NCBI RefSeq assembly: GCF_000420085.1
Contig: NZ_ATUG01000002.1
Span: forward strand, 2,170,001-2,234,000
DNA: 64,000 bases
DNA from: Desulfospira joergensenii DSM 10085
Lineage (GTDB): Bacteria; Desulfobacterota; Desulfobacteria; Desulfobacterales; Desulfobacteraceae
Direction: 5' to 3'
A program made the translations under genes and the position numbers. Under the pieces are notes generated by a model. It made no database searches. It saw only the letters and a program-made list of their open reading frames with translations, and was not told where the DNA came from. Of the stretch, positions 50,773 through 59,521 are shown in pieces (position 1 is the stretch's first letter; every line of letters begins with the position of its first letter).

Positions 50773-51345
50773 ATGCAGATCTTACCCACAGATTTCAGCA
50801 GGATGGATCCTGAAGTTGAGAGCCTGGTCATCCGGTTGAAAGACCATGCCAGAAACCTCTATGAGACCCGGCAGCTTCTCTGTTCCGAAGCTGTCCTGGT
50901 CGCTCTCAACCAGGGCCTTTCCGGCGGGCTCACCGAGGACCAGGCCGTGACCATGGCTGCCCCCTTCTGCGTGGCCATGGGAGACAGCGGCTGCCTCTGC
51001 GGAGCCCTGAGCGGGGCTGTGCTGGCCGCCGGGCTGTTCATGGGAAACGACCGTCCCTATTCCCACCGCAAAGAAATGCGGGAAAGCGGCCTGACCCTCC
51101 ATAATGCTTTCCGGGCAGCCCACGGCGCCACCTGCTGCCGGGTCCTTTCCAAATCAGTCAGACACGATAAAAAGGCCCATTTTAACCAATGTGCCGAGTT
51201 CACGGCCAATGCAGCGGAAATGGCTGCCAGGCTGATCCTGGAAAACCGGCCGGACCTGGCCAGGGCCGCAGCCGGCCAGCCCCTCCCTGTCCATCACGGC
51301 AAAATCGGCGGACTCCTGAAAAAGCTTTTTAAACGCCTTTCCTAA
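50773..51345 (+). CDS. C_GCAxxG_C_C family redox-associated protein
   Basis: The 190-aa protein carries the family's Cys pattern: LLCSEAVLVALNQ, APFCVAMGDSGCLCGALSGA, HGATCCRVLS and a later C in HFNQCAEF. These small Cys-rich proteins are common in anaerobes and are thought to bind a metal or take part in thiol redox. The start 50773 lacks a strong ribosome site; ATG 50803 is an alternative. It follows the rhodanese gene by 14 bp and belongs to the same operon. Confidence 0.88.
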   Translation: MQILPTDFSRMDPEVESLVIRLKDHARNLYETRQLLCSEAVLVALNQGLSGGLTEDQAVTMAAPFCVAMGDSGCLCGALSGAVLAAGLFMGNDRPYSHRKEMRESGLTLHNAFRAAHGATCCRVLSKSVRHDKKAHFNQCAEFTANAAEMAARLILENRPDLARAAAGQPLPVHHGKIGGLLKKLFKRLS

Positions 51346-51413
51346 TCCTCTTGCTATCCTCTTCAGATCGGTCTATTTAAGAAGAGATCTCATTAAAATA
51401 TATAAGGAGTATT

Positions 51414-52790
51414 ATGAAGTACGATGTCATTATCGTGGGCGGCGGGCCTGCGGGGCTATTTGCGGCCTATCACCTGAAAGAGCATTCAGACCTGAAGGTT
51501 CTTCTCATTGAAAAGGGAAAAGACTCCCTGAAGCGGAAATGCCCCAATCACAACCTTCAAAAGTGCACCCAGTGCATTCCGTGCAACATCCTGTCCGGTA
51601 TCGGCGGGGCAGGTCTTTATTCCGACGGCAAACTCAATTTCATCCCCAGGCTGGGCAAGACCGATCTGACCCAGTTCATGTCCGGAACAGCGGCCCAGGC
51701 TCTCATTGACGAGACAGAGGGGATTTTCACCCGGTTCAAGATGGACGGCCCGGTTTTTCCCACCAATCTGGACGAGGCCAGACAGATCCGGAAGGATGCC
51801 AAGCGCTTCGGCATTGATCTCTTGCTCATCAAGCAGAAGCACCTGGGATCGGACAATCTGCCCGGGTATATTGGGGGCATGGCAGATTATCTCCGGGACA
51901 AGGGCCTTGAAATCAGGCTTGAGGAAGAGGTCAGGGACATCCTTGAGCAGGACGGCCGGATCCGGGGGGTGGTCACGGAAAAGGGGGAATATGAAGCCCC
52001 CAACGTGATCCTGGCCCCTGGACGGATCGGGGCCAACTGGGTGGCGGGAGTCGCCCAGAAGCACGGGATTGGCTTAAGCCAGAGGGGCATCGAAGTCGGG
52101 ATCAGGGTGGAGGTCCACAACGATATCATGGATGATCTGTGCAATGTGATCTATGACCCGACATTTTTCATCCAGACCCAGACCTATGACGACCAGACCC
52201 GGACCTTCTGCACCAACCAGGGCGGATTTATCTCCCTGGAAAACTACAAGGACTTTGTCTGCGTCAACGGCCATGCCTATTCGGGCAGAAAATCCTCCAA
52301 CACCAACTTTGCCTTTCTCTCCAAGGTGGTGCTCACCGAGCCCGTGACCGACAACCAGGCCTATGGCGAGTCCATTGGAAAACTGGCCACCATCATCGGA
52401 GGGGGCAAGCCCATTCTCCAGCGGTTCGGGGATCTGAAACGGGGTCGGCGGTCCACCTGGAACCGGATATCCAAGGGATATATCGAGCCCACCATGACCA
52501 ACGTGGTCTGCGGGGACATTGCCATGGCCCTTCCCGAGCGGATCCTGTCAAATCTGATCGAGGGACTGGAGACCCTCAACTGTGTGGTTCCGGGGGTGTC
52601 CAATGATGAGACCCTGCTCTACGCCCCGGAGATCAAGTTCTTTGCCACCCAGATCGAAACCTCCAGCCACCTGGAAACGGCCATAAAAGGAATGTACGTG
52701 GCCGGAGACGGACCGGGCGTGGCCGGGAACATCGTGTCTGCCGCTGCCACCGGATTGATTCCGGCCAAGCGCATTATTGAGATGCAATAA
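51414..52790 (+). CDS. FAD-dependent dehydrogenase (COG2509-like)
   Basis: The 458-aa flavoprotein starts MKYDVIIVGGGPAGLFAAYH (FAD dinucleotide-binding) and has a Cys-rich loop KRKCPNHNLQKCTQCIPCNI followed by LSGIGGAGLYSDGKLNF. It ends in GMYVAGDGPGVAGNIVSAAA, the second FAD-contact motif. It resembles uncharacterised cytosolic dehydrogenases of the BFD/GidA-like group. The substrate is unknown; the CxxC pair suggests a metal or disulfide. AAGGAG lies 7 nt before the start. Confidence 0.9.
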   Translation: MKYDVIIVGGGPAGLFAAYHLKEHSDLKVLLIEKGKDSLKRKCPNHNLQKCTQCIPCNILSGIGGAGLYSDGKLNFIPRLGKTDLTQFMSGTAAQALIDETEGIFTRFKMDGPVFPTNLDEARQIRKDAKRFGIDLLLIKQKHLGSDNLPGYIGGMADYLRDKGLEIRLEEEVRDILEQDGRIRGVVTEKGEYEAPNVILAPGRIGANWVAGVAQKHGIGLSQRGIEVGIRVEVHNDIMDDLCNVIYDPTFFIQTQTYDDQTRTFCTNQGGFISLENYKDFVCVNGHAYSGRKSSNTNFAFLSKVVLTEPVTDNQAYGESIGKLATIIGGGKPILQRFGDLKRGRRSTWNRISKGYIEPTMTNVVCGDIAMALPERILSNLIEGLETLNCVVPGVSNDETLLYAPEIKFFATQIETSSHLETAIKGMYVAGDGPGVAGNIVSAAATGLIPAKRIIEMQ

Positions 52791-52824
52791 ATTGCATCTC
52801 AAATGAATAATGGAGAATTAAGAA

Positions 52825-53121
52825 TTAACAATTGAGGATGCTGGGCGCGCCAGTTTTAACTATGTTGCAGGTCAGGGTACGAGCAATATCGAATTCCCTG
52901 ACTATTCCTGAACCTTCCGTCGGTTGCACTTGTTCAGCAACTTTTTTCATGACAGCTCGGTCCATCGCTGCTCTCAAAATAAAATTCCGATTCACCTCGG
53001 GCGGAGCAAAGATTTTGCGCTCATTCTCGAAAATCCTCCATGATTCTCTCCGAGGAGGGATCCAGTCTACTGGGTTGTGCTGCCGCCCGAAGGAATCCAA
53101 TCCGGAAAAACCTTGCTCCAT
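52825..53121 (-). pseudogene. possible gene remnant of unknown family
   Basis: A 98-codon frame with good protein character (FGRQHNPVDWIPPRRESW, IFENERKIFAPPEVNRNF) lies alone on the minus strand with no ribosome site at a proper distance. The frame stays open a little upstream of the ATG. I do not recognise it. It may be the 3' end of a decayed gene. Confidence 0.35.
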
Positions 53122-53440
53122 CCTTGGGTTTGACAGGGAAAGTCCAATAACAGATATGGAGTGCGATGAATTGAGGCGTGAAAAGACCCATCATGCCAGT
53201 ATGGAATTTTTTTGCATTACTTGCATGCCTTGTGGAAATCATTCGACAGGATCAGTAATATAAAATTTATAGCTGCAATTTCAGCCCGAAACCTATGTGT
53301 GGGCGTTGGAGATTCGGATCTGCACAACGACCTCTGCATCTTGAAAAGTCAATCGAAATTGTGTTCCGTTTTGTTGTGGCGGAATCTCCGTTATTTTTAA
53401 ACAAATGATTTGAAAATATGAGAGATTGGTCATCAAACAG
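53122..53440. other. intergenic stretch before the metal island's last gene
   Basis: About 320 bp lie between the remnant ORF and the end of the DUF2284 gene. It is AT-rich toward 53400. Short frames on both strands lack ribosome sites. No T-tailed terminator was found for the leftward island operon. Confidence 0.4.
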
Positions 53441-53947
53441 CTACTCTAAAAGCACCATGCTGTACCAGCAAGGAAGAAGTCCGCCTTTTTCATCGAACTC
53501 CACTTTCAGCCCAAGGGATTCGACTGTTTTTCCGATATCTATACCATAGGCATCCATTGATGGTCTTGCCATCTGGGGATGCCGGCAGGGCTCCGGATAG
53601 GCACATTCTTCACACCAGACACATAGCGCCATGGCAAAGGCCATCATGCAATTGTGTGCAATCATGGCCTCTTTTTCCATTTTCACTGTGATTTCCTGGC
53701 CTTCATAAGGGTCAGTGGTTTTAATGATAATGGCCTTGCTGTATTGATCAAAAGCGTCTTGAAATATTTCCGGAGAAAGTTCCAGATTGGGTGGGCAGGT
53801 CCAGTATCTGCCCCATCTATTGCAGCCGAACCTGCATTTCAGAAAAGAGCGGGAATCAAATACAATGGCAGCCGTATCAATGATTTTTGCTTCTGATGCA
53901 CCCAGTGCAAGAGCTTTTTTTACAAGGGATTTAAACCCGGATTTCAT
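53441..53947 (-). CDS. DUF2284 putative metal-binding protein
   Basis: The 168-aa protein has many Cys in spaced groups: LKCRFGCNRWGRYWTCPPN, AHNCMMAF, CVWCEECAYPEPCRHP and GGLLPCWYS. This is the DUF2284 family of predicted metal- or Fe-S-binding proteins in anaerobes, often near methyltransferase/corrinoid genes. It is 30 bp downstream of norD on the same strand, the last gene of the metal island. Confidence 0.88.
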   Translation of the reverse strand: MKSGFKSLVKKALALGASEAKIIDTAAIVFDSRSFLKCRFGCNRWGRYWTCPPNLELSPEIFQDAFDQYSKAIIIKTTDPYEGQEITVKMEKEAMIAHNCMMAFAMALCVWCEECAYPEPCRHPQMARPSMDAYGIDIGKTVESLGLKVEFDEKGGLLPCWYSMVLLE

Positions 53948-53977
53948 AATGATGCCTTCTGTTTTTCTATGATGTTT

Positions 53978-56242
53978 TTATACTGTAAGCCTTCGATAAA
54001 GGGCCGGCAACAGGGTCGGTAACAATTCAATTTTTTGCAGGACAATGGATTCGGTCTGGGGTGAAATCATTCGAAGGTAGTCGCTGCCCTTCTGGTCGGA
54101 AGTAATGATAAAAGGATGAATGTTTTTGCTGCGGGCTTCCTGAAACGCTTTTTTCGTGTCAGATATGGCATATTCCAGATGGCCGTATTCCAGGTCATAA
54201 GGCCGCCCGTCAGTGAGGATAACCAATATTTTAACTGCTGTTGTTACTTCCTCCAGTTTATGAGTTGCGTGGCGCACCACAGCTCCCATACGGGTCAGTC
54301 CATGGGGTTCTAAATTCCCCAGTCGATACTGGACGGTTTCATCATAGGGATCTTTAAAGTTTTTTACTCTAAACAGATCCACCCGGAAACGACCTTCAGT
54401 GCTGAATCCGTATATGGCATAAGGATCACCAAGGGCTTCAAGGGCTTCAGCCATGATCGCCATGGCCTCTTTTTGAATATCGATCACCCTGCGTCCATTT
54501 ATCTCTTCACCGGTTGAGCCGCTCAAGTCCACAAGAAAAAATGCCGACACATCACGGATTCTCTTGTCTCGGCGGATATAAACATTTTCCGACATGCCCG
54601 CTCCGGATCGCATATCTGTCAGAGCCTTCACCAGGGCATCGAGATCAAGCGAATCGCCAGTGGGCTGTTCCCTGTATTTTCGAAACGTTTCCGGCTTTAG
54701 TTTCATGAATTGTTTGCGGATTAGCCGGATAATACCCCGCAGCCGTTCCTGGGTCTCCAGAACAAAGGTGTTGGGATTCTCCCTGGCAATTCTTTGTCTG
54801 ACCTGACACCATTCAAGCTTATAATCGGCAATTTCCCTGTCCCATTCCTTGTAAAAAAAGATCCTGACAGTTTCCTGAAGCTCTTCAGGGTCCGGAGATG
54901 TGAATTCGATCTGGTCAAGCATTTCACTCAGCAGTTTCCATAGAGCATCCGGTTCTCCTTCACCGCCTGCGATCAATGACTCCAAAAGCCCTTCCAACAG
55001 CTCAGGCGGAATATCTTCGTATTCTTCAATCGCTTTTTCTTTAACCCATGAAATCGTCTCATCGGTTTCTTTCATGAGGTCAAAGAGGATGTCACCCCAC
55101 CACGGCTTGGTCGTTGGGGCTTTTCTGCCGAGCCGGTTGGAATCCCGGTCGATCTTAAAGTCATCTGATAATTTTTTCATTTCAAGCGCAAGACCGGGCA
55201 ATTGTTTGATCAGGCGTTCATCAGCATCAAGGTGTATTTGAACCGGGTCAGAGATAGTCGTTCCATCCACGCTGACATACGAATCTCCCTGGAGTATCAT
55301 GGCCTGGTGCAGTGCCATGAGCTTGAACAATTCGAAACTTGATGCCATTTCCGGCAAATATATGTTCCGGCCGTCAGTGGCAGCAGCACCGGTAAACCCC
55401 TTACAGCCAAGCAGAGAGGCATTTGAACGGAGTTTGACCGGTTTGCCTGTAAGTGCTTCGCAGATAATGGACAGGATGTTTCGCTTGTTTTTCAATGCCA
55501 CACCGGGGATGAGAATATCACTGGTTTGTTTTGCTCTTAAGGAAGTACCGTTGAAATAATTGATTCGTTCTTTTTCCGACGTACACTCTTCAATCCCTCT
55601 GTTTACCCATGAAATGGTTTGATTTTCACTCAAGAGCGAACATGCCTGATTGCCTTGCTGGATAAATCCCAGGGCTGCATCCACTGAAGTCATGGATATC
55701 CGAATTGCCTGGTCAAGGAAAGAACGCCACCTCTCAAGTGGATATCCGCAGTTTGCGTCTGATGACTCAACAAAATAGGCATTAACCGCTTTCCGGAGCC
55801 TTTTTTTGTCTATAGCTGTTTTAAAAGCCTCCAATCCCTGTTGCCCCCAGGTAATCAGATCCTGTGGGGCATCAAAGTTTTTTACGGCCTCCGGGGTTCG
55901 GTTGAAAAAGGTTATGGCAGCATCAATATCATACGTAGTCAAGTGAACAGCGATTCTCGTCCATTTCAAGATCAGGTTGATGTCAGAGGGAATTTTGACA
56001 ACCGCTGTAAAAAAGGGCAGAACCAGTGACCAGTTCAACCGGCAGAGCATCTCTGCTTCTGAGAGGATAACGGTTTTATCCTTTGTTTTTTCAATGGCCT
56101 TTATCTCTTTTTCAACCCCTGCCAGAAACTTTGCAGCAGTCTGGGGCCGCAGGTGGGACACTGACCTCATGGCGGCATTAAAGGTTTTCTCTCCGGAACG
56201 GCTCATCCGGATCTGTCTTTGGGCCTTGTCTTGGGAAATCAT
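53978..56242 (-). CDS. NorD/CoxE-like von Willebrand factor A protein
   Basis: The 754-aa protein has a long helical N-terminal region and a C-terminal VWA domain (about 560-750) with the MIDAS motif DLSGSTGEEI and TDGRPYDLEYGH. It is the standard partner of MoxR-type AAA+ ATPases of the NorQ/CbbQ group; together they act as activases that insert metal into or remodel enzymes such as nitric oxide reductase, rubisco or CO dehydrogenase. Here it starts 5 bp after norQ ends. No nor, cbb or cox structural gene is in the window, so the client is unknown. Confidence 0.9.
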   Translation of the reverse strand: MISQDKAQRQIRMSRSGEKTFNAAMRSVSHLRPQTAAKFLAGVEKEIKAIEKTKDKTVILSEAEMLCRLNWSLVLPFFTAVVKIPSDINLILKWTRIAVHLTTYDIDAAITFFNRTPEAVKNFDAPQDLITWGQQGLEAFKTAIDKKRLRKAVNAYFVESSDANCGYPLERWRSFLDQAIRISMTSVDAALGFIQQGNQACSLLSENQTISWVNRGIEECTSEKERINYFNGTSLRAKQTSDILIPGVALKNKRNILSIICEALTGKPVKLRSNASLLGCKGFTGAAATDGRNIYLPEMASSFELFKLMALHQAMILQGDSYVSVDGTTISDPVQIHLDADERLIKQLPGLALEMKKLSDDFKIDRDSNRLGRKAPTTKPWWGDILFDLMKETDETISWVKEKAIEEYEDIPPELLEGLLESLIAGGEGEPDALWKLLSEMLDQIEFTSPDPEELQETVRIFFYKEWDREIADYKLEWCQVRQRIARENPNTFVLETQERLRGIIRLIRKQFMKLKPETFRKYREQPTGDSLDLDALVKALTDMRSGAGMSENVYIRRDKRIRDVSAFFLVDLSGSTGEEINGRRVIDIQKEAMAIMAEALEALGDPYAIYGFSTEGRFRVDLFRVKNFKDPYDETVQYRLGNLEPHGLTRMGAVVRHATHKLEEVTTAVKILVILTDGRPYDLEYGHLEYAISDTKKAFQEARSKNIHPFIITSDQKGSDYLRMISPQTESIVLQKIELLPTLLPALYRRLTV

Positions 56243-56247
56243 AAAAT

Positions 56248-57117
56248 TCAGAAAATTCCAGCAATGATTTCAGTAATCGCTTCCTGGATTTCATCGTCAT
56301 CTGTCATTGCCCGGGTAACGGCAGCCTCGCAGGCGACCAGGGGCGGTATGCCGTCTGAAATAAGCCGGCCTGCATAAACCAGAAGCCGGGTGCTGATGCC
56401 CTCTTCAAGCCCTTGCTGTCGAAGGTTGCGCACCATTTTTCCAAGTTTGACAAGCCGTTCTGCCGTATTTTCATCCACCTGGCCTTCCTCAATGATAATG
56501 GTCTGCTCTTCCCTGGAAGGCGGATAAGTAAAATCGATGGCTACAAACCGTTGCCGGGTGGAGTGTTTGAGATCCTTCATCACACTTTGGTAGCCTGGGT
56601 TATAAGACATGACAATGAGAAAGTCAGGATGGGATTCCAAGAGCAGCCCTCTTTTTTCCTGGGGAAGTATCCGCCGGTTGTCTGTGAGGGGATGGATCAC
56701 GACAGTAGTGTCTTTTCGGGCCTCCACAGCCTCATCAAGGTAGCAGATTGCGCCATATTTGACCGCCAGGCTCAAAGGACCATCCTGCCAGACGGTCTGG
56801 TTATCCTGCAGCAGGTAACGTCCCACAAGATCCGAAGCGGTTAAATCTTCATGGCAGGCAATGGTAACCAGCGGGCGGGACAGTTTCCAGGCCATGAATT
56901 CTAAAAACCGGGTTTTACCGCAACCGGTGGGGCCTTTTAATAAAACGGGCAGTTTGAGCCGGTATGCGGATTCAAAAAGGCTTATTTCATCCCCCGTGGA
57001 GACATAAAACGGTTCTGTTGTGATGTGATAATCTTCAATTTTAATGCCATTAAAATCTGGCTTGGGAGGAGTTTTCAGTTGAATATCCTGCATGCGGTTT
57101 CCAGTATTATTATTCAT
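56248..57117 (-). CDS. NorQ/CbbQ/NirQ-type MoxR AAA+ ATPase
   Basis: The 289-aa protein has Walker A GPTGCGKTRFLEFMAWK, Walker B AICYLDEAVEAR, sensor-1 VMSYNPGYQSVMKDL and an arginine-finger region HSTRQRFVAIDF. It ends in the CbbQ C-terminal pattern (ISTRLLVYAGRLISDGI). It forms hexamers that work with the VWA protein downstream. ATG 57093 is an alternative start. It lies in the metal island after the UroD-like gene. Confidence 0.93.
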   Translation of the reverse strand: MNNNTGNRMQDIQLKTPPKPDFNGIKIEDYHITTEPFYVSTGDEISLFESAYRLKLPVLLKGPTGCGKTRFLEFMAWKLSRPLVTIACHEDLTASDLVGRYLLQDNQTVWQDGPLSLAVKYGAICYLDEAVEARKDTTVVIHPLTDNRRILPQEKRGLLLESHPDFLIVMSYNPGYQSVMKDLKHSTRQRFVAIDFTYPPSREEQTIIIEEGQVDENTAERLVKLGKMVRNLRQQGLEEGISTRLLVYAGRLISDGIPPLVACEAAVTRAMTDDDEIQEAITEIIAGIF

Positions 57118-57179
57118 ATTAATCTCAGCATATTTTATGCTATTTTTATATCTGCTTCAGGCGTTGCCTGTGCAGCCGA

Positions 57180-57275
57180 CCTGTCCGTTTCCCCATGGGA
57201 CGGACAGGGCAGTTCAATCAAACGTTTGCCGATTTATTTTGAGCCCGGAGATTTTTTCAATTTCCGGGCTCAAAA
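57180..57275. other. two strong hairpins between the UroD-like gene and norQ
   Basis: CCTGTCCG (57180-57187) pairs with CGGACAGG (57201-57208), and TTTTGAGCCCGGA (57237-57249) pairs perfectly with 57263-57275. On the minus strand, the coding strand here, neither is followed by a T run. They may partly separate expression of norQD from upstream genes or protect mRNA ends. Confidence 0.6.
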
Positions 57276-57286
57276 TTGTATTGGGT

Positions 57287-58333
57287 TTAATACCTGCCGT
57301 ATTGTTCGACTGCTTCCATCATAGCGATAGCATTTAACAGCGAACCGTTGGGAGGGAATTCACATCCTGTTGCAAGGATAAACCCACCATCTTTTCCCAG
57401 TTCCTCTATCTGCTTTTTACACTCTATTTTCATGTTTTCCGGTGTTCCGAGGAAGGCATGAGTGGCAGGGCTTACATAGCCGCACAAGGTGGTTTTTTTG
57501 CCCCATTTTTCTTTCAAATCCGCCATTGTTTCACAATCATCGGATTCATATGCAAAAGAGATGGCCACAGGCTCCATGGCTTCAATCTGAGCATCAAAAT
57601 AGATGCCGTTGCCGCAATTGTGAACCATTACCATCATGTCATTGGCACGGATTTCATCTGCAATTATTTTGGCGAATTTTGCTTCCATTTTTTGCCACAT
57701 TTTTTTGCTCATGATCGACTGGGATGCAAATAGGGTGTCAAGAACAATGGCGTGAACGCCTGTTTTGGCATAGGCCTTTATGTAGTCGACCAATACCTCT
57801 GTGATGATTTCTTCCGCAGCAATCACCGCTTCCGGGTGTTTGTAACAGTCCTTGAACAAATTTTCAGCACCGCGCATCATATTCAAAATCCCAAGAGGAC
57901 CGTATATAAATCCCATTACAGCAGTATCTTTTGCCTTTTCGTTGCAGACAATATCCATATATTTGAGGGCATGCTGCATTCTGGGAGCTTTTGCAACATC
58001 TATCCGTTCAACTTTCGAGTAGTCATCCGGAGAATTGATAAAATGGTTATCATAATTTGGATGGGCTGTATCCTCAATGGGGTAAACCATTTCCTGGCCG
58101 AAATCAGCCGCTTCAACAGAAAGATCAACCAAACCGAGAATGCCGTCAAATCCGATGAGATCGTGGGCCTGAATCATGCTTTTAGCGGCCAGTTCGCCAT
58201 CCATTGTCCATTCATCATAAGTGATCCCATAGACCCTCCTGGAGGCGCCACAGAGGAGGGGAGCAGCAGGAACTCGATCCGGGATACCGCCCTGAAGTAC
58301 TGTTCCGATTCTTTCCAGTGATGTCATTGTCAT
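57287..58333 (-). CDS. UroD-family methyltransferase (MtaA/CmuA-like)
   Basis: The 348-aa protein has the uroporphyrinogen-decarboxylase fold used by methylcobamide:CoM-type methyltransferases. Opening residues are LERIGTVLQGGIPDRVPAAP. A zinc site of the H-x-C-n-C type is visible in VMVHNCGNGIYF with the later Cys in ILATGCEFPPNG. Heme-pathway UroD would lack this Zn motif, so methyl transfer involving a corrinoid is more likely. AAGGAG lies 7 nt before the ATG. It follows the Sec-GTPase gene directly. Confidence 0.88.
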   Translation of the reverse strand: MTMTSLERIGTVLQGGIPDRVPAAPLLCGASRRVYGITYDEWTMDGELAAKSMIQAHDLIGFDGILGLVDLSVEAADFGQEMVYPIEDTAHPNYDNHFINSPDDYSKVERIDVAKAPRMQHALKYMDIVCNEKAKDTAVMGFIYGPLGILNMMRGAENLFKDCYKHPEAVIAAEEIITEVLVDYIKAYAKTGVHAIVLDTLFASQSIMSKKMWQKMEAKFAKIIADEIRANDMMVMVHNCGNGIYFDAQIEAMEPVAISFAYESDDCETMADLKEKWGKKTTLCGYVSPATHAFLGTPENMKIECKKQIEELGKDGGFILATGCEFPPNGSLLNAIAMMEAVEQYGRY

Positions 58334-58372
58334 GATCTTTCTCCTTTCTTTTCGATTGCGACCCTAAGGTCA

Positions 58373-58993
58373 TTATTCTGACAAACTTCGTTCTTTCTGT
58401 TTTGTTGACAGTATCTGTTGTGCGATTGCCTCTATGCCTGAATTGTTTTTCCGACCAAGCAGAAACAGATTTTTTTCTGATAAATTCAGTGTTCTGCAAA
58501 TTTTTTCCGCCGTTGCAGCATCTATCCGGTCGATTCGGCTCAAAACCAGGATATCCGCGTTTTGAATCTGCCCATGCAGCAGGCTTGGCCTTTCTTCCCA
58601 TTGAAATGAAAAGGTGGGCCCGTCAATCAGTGTTATAAATGGGCCAATTTCGTATCGGATATCTCTTAACCCCATTTTAAGAACGTCCTGGAGTTCTTTG
58701 GTTTCAATCATTTCAGACGGTTCAAGAAAGAGGAAATCTGGATCAATGATTCTCTTGATCTTCTTTTTCAATCCGACCAGACCGGCGGCCAGGGAACAGC
58801 CGATTCAGCCTCCGCGCAGGTACTCCACAGATATCTGCCGGCCGTTGATATCACCGTCTTCATATCCTGCTTTCCCATCTTCATTTACAATAACGGAACA
58901 GCTTTTACCGCGGGCGGCAAAGTGGGTCATCAATGCCTTGATCGTTGTTGTTTTACCGCTGCTATATGTTCCTGCTATGCTGATAACTCTCAT
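58373..58993 (-). CDS. CobW/HypB-like GTPase with selenocysteine in the GGCxCC metal motif
   Basis: ATG 58993 to TAA 58375-58373 is one frame of 206 aa broken by UGA at codon 63 (58807-58805). The P-loop GTYSSGKTTTIKAL begins it. At the UGA the protein reads EYLRGG-U-IGCSLA, exactly where the paralogue at 59522-60136 reads DIGGGCICCEVA. The rest matches the family across the UGA: DFLFLEPSEM, TLIDGP and VLSRIDRID for the G motifs. A SECIS-like hairpin follows the UGA. The CxCC motif of COG0523 GTPases binds Zn, Ni or Co during metallation; a selenolate there would alter affinity or redox response. A simple nonsense mutation is less likely because the downstream part is well conserved. Confidence 0.87.
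58773..58807 (-). promoter_or_regulatory. SECIS-like element of the Sec GTPase gene
   Basis: After UGA 58807-58805 and 12 nt, CUGGCC (58792-58787) pairs with GGUCGG (58778-58773) through an 8-nt loop GCCGGUCU. The loop starts at nt 19 and contains GGUCU, as in E. coli and the SelW-like gene. Confidence 0.75.
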
Positions 58994-59016
58994 TTGTTTA
59001 CCCTGAATAATTTCAG

Positions 59017-59517
59017 TTATTCTTCTTTGGATAACTGGTCTTCAAGTTGTTTGATGTAGTCTTTTTTCGATGTGACAAAATCAAATTCATCAAAATAGGT
59101 GTGTTCTTTTTTCTTCACGACGGCAACACCATATTTTTGGGTGATGTCATGAAGGCCGTCCAGAGTGGTCTTTTTAACCGCATCTTCTTTTATTCCCTGA
59201 ATGATGCTGTTAATGGCTATATATAAATCCTTTACAGCGTGATCGATTTTGCCGGTGGAGAAAGCCCCATGACTGACACCGATAGTATCGGCCTTGACCG
59301 TTCCGGCTTCCGTTCTGATATGGGATTTGATATGGCCAATGCACCGGGCACCTGCAGCCATGCTCTTCTGCGCAATGGACACCATGATTTCTTCGGCCAT
59401 TGTTTTTACGAAAACACTGTCCATGGGTGTCGTGCGGCTTAACTTGGCTGCAACACCATACCCACTGACACCATGCTCGGTATAGCATCCGTGTTCTGTG
59501 TTGTTTTCTGAGTTCAT
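59017..59517 (-). CDS. conserved protein of unknown function in the metal island
   Basis: The 166-aa protein lies between two CobW-like GTPase genes (24 bp and 4 bp gaps), preceded by AAGGAG. It starts with a Cys/His-bearing segment (NTEHGCYTEHGVSGYGVAAK), then MAEEIMVSIAQKSMAAGARC and IGHIKSHIRTEAGTVKAD, and ends in a charged helix. I do not recognise the family. The N-terminal Cys and His and the fixed position suggest a metallochaperone-like partner of the GTPases, which is inference. Confidence 0.75.
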   Translation of the reverse strand: MNSENNTEHGCYTEHGVSGYGVAAKLSRTTPMDSVFVKTMAEEIMVSIAQKSMAAGARCIGHIKSHIRTEAGTVKADTIGVSHGAFSTGKIDHAVKDLYIAINSIIQGIKEDAVKKTTLDGLHDITQKYGVAVVKKKEHTYFDEFDFVTSKKDYIKQLEDQLSKEE

Positions 59518-59521
59518 GTGG

